Source: Scopulibacillus_A cellulosilyticus (GTDB taxonomy: Bacteria > Bacillota > Bacilli > Bacillales > Sporolactobacillaceae). Taken from it: a stretch of 64,000 nucleotides of DNA. The notes under the pieces are model-generated. The model ran no database searches, was not told the origin of the DNA, and was given only the letters and a program-made list of their open reading frames with translations. The stretch lies in NCBI RefSeq assembly GCF_042665295.1, contig NZ_JBHTCO010000004.1:558001-622000 (forward strand). Direction: 5' to 3'. Below are positions 24,314 through 33,567 of the stretch, one piece after another (position 1 is the stretch's first letter; each line of letters opens with the position of its first letter). The position numbers and the translations under genes were made by a program.

Positions 24314-24349
24314 TGGAAATTTCAGTAAAGGCTTCGATTGGAGGATTTT

Positions 24350-25930
24350 ATGAAAGACAAACTAAAAAACATCTTAGAAAAGATAAAGGGAGTATGGAAC
24401 CGGTTTAGTAGAAAACAAAAACGCTGGCTGATTTTTTTAAGTTCGGCAGCTGTTATAATCATTATCGCCGTTTCTGTTTTAACATCCATTCCGCACTATG
24501 CACCCTTATACAGCCATTTATCGGCCAGTGAAACGGGGCAAATTAAAGAAACATTGGACAGTAAAGGAATTAAATATAAGCTGTCCGATAACGGTACGAC
24601 AATAAGTGTTCCAAAAGACCAGGTCGATAATTTGAAGGTTGAACTGGCTGCTGACGGCATTCCAAAAACAGGTGATATAGATTATTCGGTATTTAGTAAT
24701 AATACAAGTTTTGGAATGACAGATAAACAATTTGATGTTATGGAACGGGAAGCAATGGAAACCGAGCTTTCAAATTTAATATCACAAATTAAAGGTGTTA
24801 ATTCGGCAAAGGTTATGATTAACATGCCTAAATCAAGTGAATGGGTGAGCGATAAACCGCAAAAAGCTTCCGCATCGGTTGTACTTCATCTTGAACCGGG
24901 ATATCAATTAAATGATGAACAGGTTCAAGGTCTTTATCACTTAGTCAGTAAAAGTGTGCCTAATCTTCCTGAAGATAATATCGTCATTATGGACCAATTT
25001 TTCAACTATTACGATAAGAAAAGTTCAGACAGCTCTTCGGCATTATCAGCCTATCAGCAGCAAAGAGAAATCAAGAATGATATAGAAAAAGACATACGTG
25101 AACAGGTACAGCAAATGTTAGGCATGATGATGGGCAGTGAAAAAGTCATGGTTAATGTAACGGCCGACGTAGATTTCACGAAAGAAAGAACCAAAGAGGA
25201 TCTTATCAAGCCGGTTGATCCTAACAGCTTAGATGGTGTACAAGTAAGCGCCGAGCATATTACTGAAACATATTCCGGCAAAGGTGCCGTCGGGAAAGCC
25301 GGTACAGGCAGTAATGATGTGCCGACATATCAAGCATCATCCGATGGCAATGGTAATTACAAACTTGAAGAAGAAAGAATTAATAATGAGTTCAATCGGA
25401 TCCATAATACAATCGTTAAGGCCCCGTACACAATTAAAGATATGGGCATACAAGTTATGGTTGAACCGCCTGATCCTAATAATCCTGCTTCACTTCCTGG
25501 GCAGCGTATAGACGATATTAAACAAATACTTAATACAGTTGTTCGAACAACATTAGCGGACCAAGGGGGTCAGGAGTTAAATCCCAGTGATATTGATCAG
25601 AAGACAATGGTTGCTGTAGAAAAATTCAACGGCAAGATTCCTGATCAAAAACAAAAAAGTAACGGTTTCCCCTGGTGGCTTTATATGATTATAGGGATTA
25701 TTACGACTGTTATGATAATCTTATTAATCTGGCTGTTCAGAAGAAGGAGAAATGACAAGGATGAGGATGTTATCGACCTCGAGGAATACACAATTCCTGC
25801 AGAAAACTTAGAAAGCAATCAAACCCGGGACAAACCAGAGGTTCAGAAGTATAAACAATTACAGGTGATGGCAAAAGAAAAACCTGATGAATTTGTTAAA
25901 TTGCTCAGGACATGGCTTTCTGAAGATTAA
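24350..25930 (+). CDS. fliF: Flagellar MS-ring protein FliF
   Basis: FliF builds the MS ring in the membrane, on which the C ring and export gate assemble. The 526-residue protein has a first membrane segment at about residues 26-47, a large periplasm-equivalent ring-building region with PKSSEWVSDKPQKASASVVL, and a second membrane segment WWLYMIIGIITTVMIILLIW near 443-465. The cytoplasmic tail QLQVMAKEKPDEFVKLLRTWLSED binds FliG. I start at ATG 24350, 5 nt after GGAGG; an in-frame TTG at 24338 overlaps the RBS. Confidence 0.97.
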   Translation: MKDKLKNILEKIKGVWNRFSRKQKRWLIFLSSAAVIIIIAVSVLTSIPHYAPLYSHLSASETGQIKETLDSKGIKYKLSDNGTTISVPKDQVDNLKVELAADGIPKTGDIDYSVFSNNTSFGMTDKQFDVMEREAMETELSNLISQIKGVNSAKVMINMPKSSEWVSDKPQKASASVVLHLEPGYQLNDEQVQGLYHLVSKSVPNLPEDNIVIMDQFFNYYDKKSSDSSSALSAYQQQREIKNDIEKDIREQVQQMLGMMMGSEKVMVNVTADVDFTKERTKEDLIKPVDPNSLDGVQVSAEHITETYSGKGAVGKAGTGSNDVPTYQASSDGNGNYKLEEERINNEFNRIHNTIVKAPYTIKDMGIQVMVEPPDPNNPASLPGQRIDDIKQILNTVVRTTLADQGGQELNPSDIDQKTMVAVEKFNGKIPDQKQKSNGFPWWLYMIIGIITTVMIILLIWLFRRRRNDKDEDVIDLEEYTIPAENLESNQTRDKPEVQKYKQLQVMAKEKPDEFVKLLRTWLSED

Positions 25931-25941
25931 GGGAGGCTAAT

Positions 25942-26958
25942 ATGGCACGAAATAAACAATTTCAGCAAAATGGCAAAGAAAAAGCTGCCGTTCTTCTTGT
26001 TGCGCTAGGTGCTGATGTTTCCGCTGAAATATATAGACACTTAACTGAAGAGGAGATTGAAGAACTGACTTTAGCCATTTCAAATATAAGAAATATCGAT
26101 AAAGAAACAAAAGACGATGTCATTGATGAATTCTATCAATTGGCTTTAGTACAGGAATATATTTCAAAAGGCGGTATAGGCTACGCAAAGCAAATTTTGG
26201 AGAAGGCGCTTGGGCCTGATGAGGCTATGGAAATTATAGGCAGGCTTACATCTACACTGCAAGTTAGACCGTTTGACTTTATGAGAAAAGCCGACCCTAA
26301 ACAAATTTTGAATTTTATTCAATATGAGCACCCGCAAACAATCGCATTGGTTCTATCTTATTTAGAACCGCATCAATCATCGCAAGTTTTATCTGAATTA
26401 CCGCAAGACAGTCAAGCAGATGTAGCGAGAAGAATTGCGCTTATGGATCGCACATCTCCTGAAATCATTAACCAAGTGGAACAAATTTTAGAGAAAAAGC
26501 TGTCAACAGCTGTTACGCAAGATTATACACAAACAGGCGGCATTGAAACGGTTGTAGATGTTCTAAACGGCGTAGATCGAACAACCGAACGGACAATTCT
26601 TGAGAATTTAGAAACCAGGGATCCGGATCTTGCTGAAGAGATTAAAAAACGAATGTTCGTCTTTGAAGATATTATAGTCCTTGATGATCGGGCTATTCAG
26701 CGTGTTATCCGTGAAATTAATAACGAAGATTTGCTGTTAGCCCTGAAAACAGCCAGTGAAGAAGTTAAACAAGTTTTGTTCAAAAATATGTCGCAGCGGA
26801 TGGCGGAAACATTAAGAGAAGAAATGGAATTTATGGGGCCTGTCCGTTTGCGTGATGTTGAAGAAGCGCAAACTCGCATTGTTAACACCATCAGAGGACT
26901 TGAAGATGCAGGTGAAATTGTCGTTGCCCGCAGCGGCGGAGATGATGTCATTGTCTAA
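25942..26958 (+). CDS. fliG: Flagellar motor switch protein FliG
   Basis: FliG couples the MS ring to FliM/FliY and takes torque from the stator. The 338-residue protein has the three FliG domains: an N-terminal FliF-binding part beginning GKEKAAVLLVALG, a middle domain with QYEHPQTIALVLSYLEP (EHPQ motif), and a C-terminal domain with the charged helix DDRAIQRVIREINNEDLLLALK that faces MotA. It is 11 nt after fliF and overlaps the fliH start. Confidence 0.98.
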   Translation: MARNKQFQQNGKEKAAVLLVALGADVSAEIYRHLTEEEIEELTLAISNIRNIDKETKDDVIDEFYQLALVQEYISKGGIGYAKQILEKALGPDEAMEIIGRLTSTLQVRPFDFMRKADPKQILNFIQYEHPQTIALVLSYLEPHQSSQVLSELPQDSQADVARRIALMDRTSPEIINQVEQILEKKLSTAVTQDYTQTGGIETVVDVLNGVDRTTERTILENLETRDPDLAEEIKKRMFVFEDIIVLDDRAIQRVIREINNEDLLLALKTASEEVKQVLFKNMSQRMAETLREEMEFMGPVRLRDVEEAQTRIVNTIRGLEDAGEIVVARSGGDDVIV

Positions 26959-27718
26959 TGTAATAAAAATGCCGGATTTCCTTTTTGAAAAAAAGCATCT
27001 GTCCTTAATAAAAGAGGAGCCGGCAGTTCAGCAGTTTGACATTGACGATGAATATGCCTTGGCTGCTTCACCTTTACTGAAAAAAGCTCATGATGAAGCA
27101 CAAGAAATCATTACGAAAGCGCGTCTTGAGTATGATCAAATTCAAAAAAACATACAAGAACAGGAAGAAGCTTTCAAGGAAAAGTGCAAGGCTGTATATC
27201 GAAAACATTGTGAAAGAGGCTATGATGATGGTTTCAATCACGGGAAGAAAGAAGGAAAAGCTTTATATAAAGAAAAGATAGATAAGGCTAATCGAATTAT
27301 CAGCTGTGCCGAAGCGGCATATGGCGACTATTTATCCAGAGCTGAACCCGATATTTTATCACTTGCTGTCCGGATAGCGGAAACTATTATCAATACTGCC
27401 TTAGAGGAGAAGCCTGAATGCTGGATGTCTTTAGTAAAGAAAGCGGTTGCGGGTGTTAAGGAACAGGATGCGATACAAATTACTGTACCGCCGAAATGGT
27501 TTGAATTGGTTATCAGTCATCAAAAAGAACTCTTGTCACTCGTTCGCGGCGCAAGGTTACAAATTTTTGCAGATGAACAATTAGAGGAGCATATGTGCTA
27601 TATAGAGACACCCTTTGGCAAGTTAGATGCTAGTGTTGACAGCCAATTAACAGTCATGAAGCAAACGCTCTTAGAAATGATGGAGGCATCAAGTCATGAA
27701 GGCTGTTCAGTTGATTGA
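26945..27718 (+). CDS. fliH: Flagellar export ATPase regulator FliH
   Basis: FliH is the stator-like partner that controls and positions the export ATPase FliI. The N-terminus (M)SLSNVIK is typical of Bacillus FliH. A long coiled coil with Glu/Lys/Gln covers about residues 40-110, and the C-terminal domain contains SLAVRIAETIINTALEEKPECW. The start is ATG 26945 or the adjacent 26942, giving 257-258 residues; it overlaps fliG by 14 nt. A frame open further upstream (to 26852) runs inside fliG and is not used. Confidence 0.9.
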   Translation: MSLSNVIKMPDFLFEKKHLSLIKEEPAVQQFDIDDEYALAASPLLKKAHDEAQEIITKARLEYDQIQKNIQEQEEAFKEKCKAVYRKHCERGYDDGFNHGKKEGKALYKEKIDKANRIISCAEAAYGDYLSRAEPDILSLAVRIAETIINTALEEKPECWMSLVKKAVAGVKEQDAIQITVPPKWFELVISHQKELLSLVRGARLQIFADEQLEEHMCYIETPFGKLDASVDSQLTVMKQTLLEMMEASSHEGCSVD

Positions 27719-29012
27719 TAAAATCAGCCATATTGATACTTATAAACGATTTGGAAAAATAACAAGAGCCGCCGGCTTATTAATAGAATCAAGGGGGCCA
27801 ATCGCTTCAATCGGCGATGTATGTCATATATATTTGCAAAAAGAACATAGGAAGGTTTTGGCAGAAGTTGTCGGTTTTCAGGATGAACATGTTTTGTTAA
27901 TGCCATACAATGATGCTGCACAGATATCACCGGGCTGCCTTGTCGAAACAACAGGTCAACCGTTGCAAATTAAGGTTAGCCGCGCTTTGATCGGACATGT
28001 TTGTGACAGTTTAGGCAGACCGCTCGACGGCCGTTTACAACAAACGCCCATGCCGGCTTATCCAACATCACGTCAACCGCCTGATCCAATGACACGTCCG
28101 CGTATTTTAGAACCAATGGCTACAGGGATTCGTTCTATAGATGGCTTATTAACTGTTGGGAAAGGGCAGCGTATGGGCATATTCGCCGGGAGCGGCGTTG
28201 GAAAAAGTACGCTGCTTGGAATGATTGCGCGGCATACCTCTGCTGATTTAAATGTCATTGCCCTTATCGGTGAAAGAGGCAGAGAGGTTCGGGATTTTAT
28301 TGAAAGAGACTTGGGTTCAGAAGGTTTAAAAAGATCGATCGTCATTGTAGCAACATCTGATCAGCCGGCACTTATGAGAATTAAGGGCGCCTTAACAGCT
28401 ACATCCATTGCCGAATACTTCAGATCCGAAGGGCAGAATGTCTTACTTATGATCGATTCATTAACAAGGGTGGCTATGGCACAGCGTGAAATTGGACTCG
28501 CTGCCGGTGAACCTCCGACAACGAAAGGCTATCCGCCATCTGTTTTTGCTATGCTCCCTCAATTATTAGAACGCACAGGTACAAGTGTATCCGGCTCAAT
28601 TACAGCTTTCTATACAGTTTTAGTTGACGGAGGAGATTTTGATGAACCCATATCTGATGCCGCGCGCGGTATACTCGATGGGCATATCATCCTTGACAGA
28701 GAGTTGGCGCAAAAGGGACAATATCCGGCCATTAACATCTTGCAAAGTGTCAGCCGGGTGATGAATGATATCGTATCTCAAGATCACTTAGATGCGGCTG
28801 AAACACTTCGAAACTATTTAGCTCAATATAGAGAATCTGAGGATCTTATCAATATAGGTGCCTATAAACCGGGATCCTCAAAAGAAATAGATGATGCGAT
28901 TCGCTATCATCCTGTCATACAGTCTTATTTGAAGCAGTCCCGCAATGAGACACCTGATCGGGAAGAAGCGATCAATCAGCTAATTAGACATTTTGGAAAG
29001 GGTGCGGGTTAA
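27696..29012 (+). CDS. fliI: Flagellum-specific ATP synthase FliI
   Basis: FliI is the hexameric ATPase of the flagellar type III export apparatus, related to F1 beta. Walker A GSGVGKST is at residues 165-172, followed by ALIGERGREVRDFIE and LLMIDSLTRVAMAQREIGLAAGEPP in adjacent motifs. At 438 residues it matches B. subtilis. It overlaps the end of fliH by 23 nt, with RBS GGAGG inside fliH, indicating coupling. fliJ follows after 3 nt. Confidence 0.98.
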   Translation: MKAVQLIDKISHIDTYKRFGKITRAAGLLIESRGPIASIGDVCHIYLQKEHRKVLAEVVGFQDEHVLLMPYNDAAQISPGCLVETTGQPLQIKVSRALIGHVCDSLGRPLDGRLQQTPMPAYPTSRQPPDPMTRPRILEPMATGIRSIDGLLTVGKGQRMGIFAGSGVGKSTLLGMIARHTSADLNVIALIGERGREVRDFIERDLGSEGLKRSIVIVATSDQPALMRIKGALTATSIAEYFRSEGQNVLLMIDSLTRVAMAQREIGLAAGEPPTTKGYPPSVFAMLPQLLERTGTSVSGSITAFYTVLVDGGDFDEPISDAARGILDGHIILDRELAQKGQYPAINILQSVSRVMNDIVSQDHLDAAETLRNYLAQYRESEDLINIGAYKPGSSKEIDDAIRYHPVIQSYLKQSRNETPDREEAINQLIRHFGKGAG

Positions 29013-29015
29013 ACG

Positions 29016-29453
29016 ATGCCGTTTGAGTTTTCAATGCAAAGAGTTTTACATATCACTGAAAACGAAAAAAAACAACTTGAATCAGAATACCAAACGTTTT
29101 ATCAAATGTTTGAACAACTGGCCAATGAATTGTTATGTCTTATGAAAAAAAAAGAAGAAGTCCAAACCCAATTGCAACAGGAACTGAAAACTTCGGTAAC
29201 TGTCGATGATATCAAATCACAAATCAATTATGTCGAAAACCTTGAAAAACGAATTGAAGATCAACAGCGGAAATATGATCAGGCAAGGGAAAGATTGGAA
29301 TCCTTTCAATTAGTATTAAAAGAAAAAACGATTGAAATTAAGAAATACGAAAAATTAAAGTCGAAAAAATGGATCAATTATTTAAAAGATGAAAAAAAGC
29401 GTGAGATGAAATTGATGGATGAAACAGCTTCTCTTAATTTTATGAGGCATTAA
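29016..29453 (+). CDS. fliJ: Flagellar export protein FliJ
   Basis: FliJ is the coiled-coil stalk protein that links the FliI ring to FlhA and escorts chaperones. The 145-residue product is almost wholly alpha-helical and charged, with long heptad-like stretches such as LEKRIEDQQRKYDQARERLE. Sequence identity in this family is low, so the call rests on the MPFEFSMQRVLHITENEKKQ start, the size and the position immediately after fliI. Confidence 0.9.
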   Translation: MPFEFSMQRVLHITENEKKQLESEYQTFYQMFEQLANELLCLMKKKEEVQTQLQQELKTSVTVDDIKSQINYVENLEKRIEDQQRKYDQARERLESFQLVLKEKTIEIKKYEKLKSKKWINYLKDEKKREMKLMDETASLNFMRH

Positions 29454-29475
29454 GTAAGTTAAAGCAGGGTGAAAA

Positions 29476-30084
29476 ATGGAACAGACTAACCGTACATCGT
29501 CAAAGATTTTAAAAGGTCTTCTAATTGCCATTGCCGCGATCTTGTTTTTAATTATTATTATGATTCTTATTATGAAACTTTTTGGGTTAAACTTTTCAGA
29601 TTTATTGCCGCAATCAGGCGGTATTTCAAAAAAACAATTGACAGCTGAAATTGAATCTTTAAAGGGTACTATTAAAGATCAGAATAAGACAATTGATAAC
29701 CTGAATGCTCAAGTCAGAGATAAGTCAGATAAAATTAATCAACTGCAAAATGATGTTGAGCAGCAGAAAGTTGCAGCAAAAGATCAGGAAACCAATGTGA
29801 AAAATCAAAAAAAGCAGCAGCAAGTTAATATGATCTCGCAAACTTATAAAAATATGGATCCTGAGAAAGCTGCCGCTATATTTTCAGAAATGAATAATCA
29901 AAAGGCAGCGTCCTACATGAATATGCTTGATGATAAAACTAAAGCTAAAGTTTTAGAAAACTTACCTGCCAAAAAAGCAGCCGGCATTACGCCGTTATTA
30001 AAATCGCAGCAATCAAAATCTATTCAAGATAATAGTACCGCAGGCGTTAGCAACGCTAATAACGGATCGGGTGAAGGGAGTTGA
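29476..30084 (+). CDS. ylxF: YlxF, MotE-like flagellar cluster protein
   Basis: This 202-residue protein has one N-terminal membrane segment (about residues 14-36), a coiled coil with repeated DQNKTIDNLNAQVRDKSDKI-type heptads, and a C-terminal MgtE_N-like helical domain containing MDPEKAAAIFSEMNNQKAASYM and DKTKAKVLENLP. Family members sit between fliJ and fliK in Bacillus, and related MotE proteins are chaperones of stator or flagellar components in rhizobia. The exact role in Bacillales is not settled. Confidence 0.85.
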   Translation: MEQTNRTSSKILKGLLIAIAAILFLIIIMILIMKLFGLNFSDLLPQSGGISKKQLTAEIESLKGTIKDQNKTIDNLNAQVRDKSDKINQLQNDVEQQKVAAKDQETNVKNQKKQQQVNMISQTYKNMDPEKAAAIFSEMNNQKAASYMNMLDDKTKAKVLENLPAKKAAGITPLLKSQQSKSIQDNSTAGVSNANNGSGEGS

Positions 30085-30089
30085 ATAGT

Positions 30090-31499
30090 TTGACGCTGTC
30101 AGTAGCGAATGCCTTGAATCCAGTACCCGAAAACAGCAGAAAAGATTATACATATGGCAATGGTGTAGAAGAAACGATATCTCCTTTTTCGATATTAGTT
30201 AGTGATTTGTTCGGCGGCAATCTTTCAACTAAAGAGAAACAAAATCAGCCAATTGCGTTTGAAGTAAAACATCAACCCTTTACCATTGAACAACAGATGG
30301 AGGAAGAAGCGGATACTCAACCAGCCATTAATGATGTTTTAAAAGAAATTGAAACATATCTAAACAAATGTCATCAATTGAACAAAAATGGCATAGACAA
30401 AAATAGCTTTTTTAAGGATTTATATCAATTACTAAATAAATTGAATAAAGATATTAAACAGGCTATTACAGATCACCGTTTGGTTAAAATTACCAGTAAA
30501 ATCAATATGCAAATGGATAAGACGCTGGGTGATGAAGATTGTCCAGATTTTAATCAGCGACAAGCTAAGCAAATCATAACGGACTTGAGAACATTGATGG
30601 CCGATTTAAAACAATTATTAGTTTTCCAATTACAGCCGGCAGACTTTGTAAAAGAAGTATCAAAGGAAATTGAAAAGTCAGAACAAAATAATGGCATTAA
30701 TAGCACTTTGAAAATAATAGCAAGCAATTTGCTATCTATACAGCAATTGTTCGAGGAAGAAAAAAACAACCAACAGAAACCAGAAGGCGGGCAACAAGAC
30801 TATTCAAATGGAAATAAAGCTGACAATGATAACAGCTTATTTAAGCAAAATATAAAACATCCGCTTCAACAGAATATTAAAGATTTCGCTGCATCTGGTG
30901 GTAAAAGTAAGCAAAGTTATTTTATAAATCTTGAAGAATTAAAGCCAAACAAGTCATTTAAAGAAGAAAAAGTCAATCTACAATCCTTTCAAACGGGACC
31001 GATGAATAAATTACAACAATTTATGATTTATCAAACAAATCAGCCGGCAGCATCAACAAATCAAAAAGTGATTGAGCAAATTAGCAAGTATTTATCATCA
31101 TCCCGTTTAACGATATTGCATAACAGTGTTAATGAATTTCGGATCAAATTGCATCCTGACCATTTAGGAGAATTGAATATATTTATTCAAAACAATCCGG
31201 AAGGATTAACGGCTAAAATTATTGCATCGACCCGGGAAGCAAAAGAAATGATTCAATCTCAGCTGCATCATTTAAAACAAAGTTTAGCCGCCGAGGAAAT
31301 ACCGCTGCAAAAGATTGATATTGATTTATCTTCTTTTAACAATCAACAAGATTCTCAGTATTTAAACGCCCGTCAAGATCACAGCGGCAGAGACCAACAA
31401 CAAAACAGCAGGGAGAGAATGGAAGACAAGCGGGAAGATGAAATGCTTGATGAAGAATTAACCTTTTCAGACTGGCTTTCAGGAGGTGAGAAAAATTGA
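30090..31499 (+). CDS. fliK: Flagellar hook-length control protein FliK
   Basis: FliK measures the hook and switches export specificity through FlhB. The 469-residue protein has a low-complexity, Gln/Asn/Lys-rich N-terminal part and the conserved C-terminal Flg_hook domain with NEFRIKLHPDHLGELNIFIQ near residues 345-364. I chose TTG 30090, which has AAGGGAG 9 nt upstream; an in-frame TTG at 30081 abuts that site. Its stop overlaps the flgD TTG start (TTGA). Confidence 0.92.
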   Translation: MTLSVANALNPVPENSRKDYTYGNGVEETISPFSILVSDLFGGNLSTKEKQNQPIAFEVKHQPFTIEQQMEEEADTQPAINDVLKEIETYLNKCHQLNKNGIDKNSFFKDLYQLLNKLNKDIKQAITDHRLVKITSKINMQMDKTLGDEDCPDFNQRQAKQIITDLRTLMADLKQLLVFQLQPADFVKEVSKEIEKSEQNNGINSTLKIIASNLLSIQQLFEEEKNNQQKPEGGQQDYSNGNKADNDNSLFKQNIKHPLQQNIKDFAASGGKSKQSYFINLEELKPNKSFKEEKVNLQSFQTGPMNKLQQFMIYQTNQPAASTNQKVIEQISKYLSSSRLTILHNSVNEFRIKLHPDHLGELNIFIQNNPEGLTAKIIASTREAKEMIQSQLHHLKQSLAAEEIPLQKIDIDLSSFNNQQDSQYLNARQDHSGRDQQQNSRERMEDKREDEMLDEELTFSDWLSGGEKN

Positions 31500-31960
31500 A
31501 AATCGATGATAACCTATTTTTACAAAATAAACCTGATGAGAAAAAACCGGCAGGGAACAGCAATCTAGGTAAAGATGATTTCCTTAAATTGCTTATTACT
31601 GAACTGCAAAATCAGGATCCGACGCAGCCGATGGATGACAAGGAATTCATCTCGCAAATGGCGACCTTCTCATCTTTAGAACAAACACAAAATATGAGTG
31701 AAGCAATTAATAAATTTGTCAAAAATCAATCGCAAAATTTACTTTCTTCACAGTCCGATATGATAGGGAAGCAGATTACTTGGGAAAAATCCTCGACTGA
31801 TGCAGACGGGAAAAATTCGACAGATAAAGTCGAAAATACAGTAGCGGGGATTACTTTGAAAGACGGTGAGATCAAATACGTGACGGATAAAGGAGATTTA
31901 GTAGATCCCGGGCAAATTGATTCTATTTGGGATGAGGATAAGAAAAAGGCAATGACTTAA
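31496..31960 (+). CDS. flgD: Flagellar hook assembly protein FlgD (hook cap)
   Basis: FlgD caps the growing hook and guides FlgE polymerisation. The 154-residue protein is the short Bacillus form. It contains LGKDDFLKLLITELQNQDPTQPMDDKEFISQMATFSSLEQ across consecutive motifs (residues 22-62), followed by a small beta-rich tail. The start is TTG 31496, overlapping the fliK stop, with AGGAGGTGAG just upstream. This gene was once named ylxG in B. subtilis. Confidence 0.94.
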   Translation: MKIDDNLFLQNKPDEKKPAGNSNLGKDDFLKLLITELQNQDPTQPMDDKEFISQMATFSSLEQTQNMSEAINKFVKNQSQNLLSSQSDMIGKQITWEKSSTDADGKNSTDKVENTVAGITLKDGEIKYVTDKGDLVDPGQIDSIWDEDKKKAMT

Positions 31961-32050
31961 AGAATTAAAAATTAGCAAGCATGGTTGATGTTCAATAACC
32001 ATCATCTAAAGTTGATTAAGATAAAAAAACTTTTTACAAGGGGGATTTAT

Positions 32051-32842
32051 ATGCTTCGGTCCATGTATTCAGGAATCAGCGGTATGAAAAACTTCCAAAC
32101 AAAATTAGATGTAATTGGCAACAATATTGCCAATGTCAGCACTTACGGTTTTAAGAAAGGAAGAATTACCTTTAAAGATATGATTAGCCAGGAAACACAA
32201 GGTGCCAGCGCCCCGCAAGGCGGACGCGGCGGAACAAATGCAAAGCAAGTGGGTTTGGGGGTTGACACCGCTTCTATTGACAACATACAAGGTCAAGGAA
32301 GTCTGCAAAATACCGGAAGAAATCTGGATTTAGCGATATCAGGTGACGGCTTTTTTGTTGTTAAAGACGGCAATCAAACCTACTATACTCGTGCCGGAAA
32401 TTTCTATCTTGATGGAGATGGCTATATTGTAAATGCAGATGGTATGAAGGTGCAAGGAACAAAAGGTCCCATACAAATTAGTAAGAATGGTTTAAAGGAA
32501 TTTTCAATAGGCAAGTCAGGAGAAATTACCGGAGTAGATGCCAGCGGGAAAACAGTAAACCTAGGTCAAATTCAAATAGCCACCTTTAATAATCCAGAAG
32601 GGCTGGAAAAAGCAGGGGGCACGCTGTTTCAACAATCGCCTAACTCAGGGCCTGCTTTTCAGTCAAATCCCGGGCAAAATGGCGCAGGTGAACTTGCGGT
32701 AGGCGAACTGGAAATGTCTAACGTTGACCTATCAGAAGAATTCACATCAATGATTGAAGCGCAGCGAGGTTTCCAAGCAAATTCCCGCATTATTACAACT
32801 TCTGACCAAATTCTTGAAGAGCTCGTCAATTTAAAACGATAG
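32051..32842 (+). CDS. flgE: Flagellar hook protein FlgE
   Basis: FlgE polymerises into the hook, the universal joint of the flagellum. It opens MLRSMYSGISGMKNFQTKLDVIGNNIANVSTYGFKK in consecutive motifs and ends with EEFTSMIEAQRGFQANSRIITTSDQILEELVNLK, both diagnostic. The 263-residue length equals that of B. subtilis FlgE, formerly called FlgG. ATG 32051 has AAGGGGG upstream; a frame open to 31985 lacks an RBS. Confidence 0.96.
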   Translation: MLRSMYSGISGMKNFQTKLDVIGNNIANVSTYGFKKGRITFKDMISQETQGASAPQGGRGGTNAKQVGLGVDTASIDNIQGQGSLQNTGRNLDLAISGDGFFVVKDGNQTYYTRAGNFYLDGDGYIVNADGMKVQGTKGPIQISKNGLKEFSIGKSGEITGVDASGKTVNLGQIQIATFNNPEGLEKAGGTLFQQSPNSGPAFQSNPGQNGAGELAVGELEMSNVDLSEEFTSMIEAQRGFQANSRIITTSDQILEELVNLKR

Positions 32843-32888
32843 TTAAAGGGGGACGGGTCAGACGCTTGTGTTTGACCTTATGAATAAC

Positions 32889-33125
32889 ATGATTCAACTT
32901 ACCCGTTTGAATGGCTGCTCATTTACTCTAAATGTATTATTAATTGAACAAATTGAGTCGCTGCCGGATACAACTATAACTTTAACTACCGGAAAGAAAA
33001 TTGTAGTGATGGACTCAGTAGATGAAGTTAGGAAAAAAGCGATAGATTTTATGAGGGAAATACCGCTTTTATCTTTGTCTGCAGCCAGGGAGGGAATTTC
33101 CTCATGTTCAGAAGCAGAGGATTAA
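32889..33125 (+). CDS. swrD: FlbD/SwrD-type flagellar protein
   Basis: Members of this small family (FlbD, YlzI, SwrD) raise flagellar torque and are needed for swarming in B. subtilis. The product has the family core MIQLTRLNG at its start, IESLPDTTITLTTGKKIVV, and an acidic tail. The start is uncertain. The ATG at 32889 fits the family N-terminus but lacks a clear RBS, while GTG 32868 (7 residues longer) lies 15 nt after AAAGGGGG. It overlaps fliL by 22 nt. Confidence 0.85.
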   Translation: MIQLTRLNGCSFTLNVLLIEQIESLPDTTITLTTGKKIVVMDSVDEVRKKAIDFMREIPLLSLSAAREGISSCSEAED

Positions 33126-33547
33126 AAATATTTTTCATCGTTGTTTTCAGTGTTATTGTCATCGGATTAGCGGGGTATCTTTGGTTCTATTTTATGGATT
33201 CAAATAAAATTGGTTCAGCAAAGGATAAAAATAATGATATTAAGTATATCATTAAGAATTTAACAGTAGATACCGACGAGATCACAACGAACTTAAAGGA
33301 TGATCACTACATAAAAGTTCAATTTAAGATTCAAGTATCTAATAAAGATGCGAAGAAGGAATTGACTGATAGGGAGTTTCAAGTTAAGAATGCTATTATT
33401 TATATTTTATCAGGGATGACACCTCGTGATTTACAAGGCCCTAAAGGATTAACCAGGCTTGAAAATTTAATAAAATCTAAAATCAATCAAGACCTGGAAA
33501 GCGGTCAAGTGACTCACGTTTATACAACCGAAAAGATTATTCAATAA
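33104..33547 (+). CDS. fliL: Flagellar basal body-associated protein FliL
   Basis: FliL is a membrane protein that surrounds and activates stator units. The 147-residue protein has a single N-terminal membrane segment (about residues 7-29) and an extracellular domain containing HYIKVQFKIQV and the conserved LTDREFQVKNAIIYILSGMTP stretch. The ATG follows AGGGAGG. It overlaps the end of swrD and precedes fliM. Confidence 0.93.
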   Translation: MFRSRGLKIFFIVVFSVIVIGLAGYLWFYFMDSNKIGSAKDKNNDIKYIIKNLTVDTDEITTNLKDDHYIKVQFKIQVSNKDAKKELTDREFQVKNAIIYILSGMTPRDLQGPKGLTRLENLIKSKINQDLESGQVTHVYTTEKIIQ

Positions 33548-33567
33548 TAGAGCAAGGGGTGTATCAG

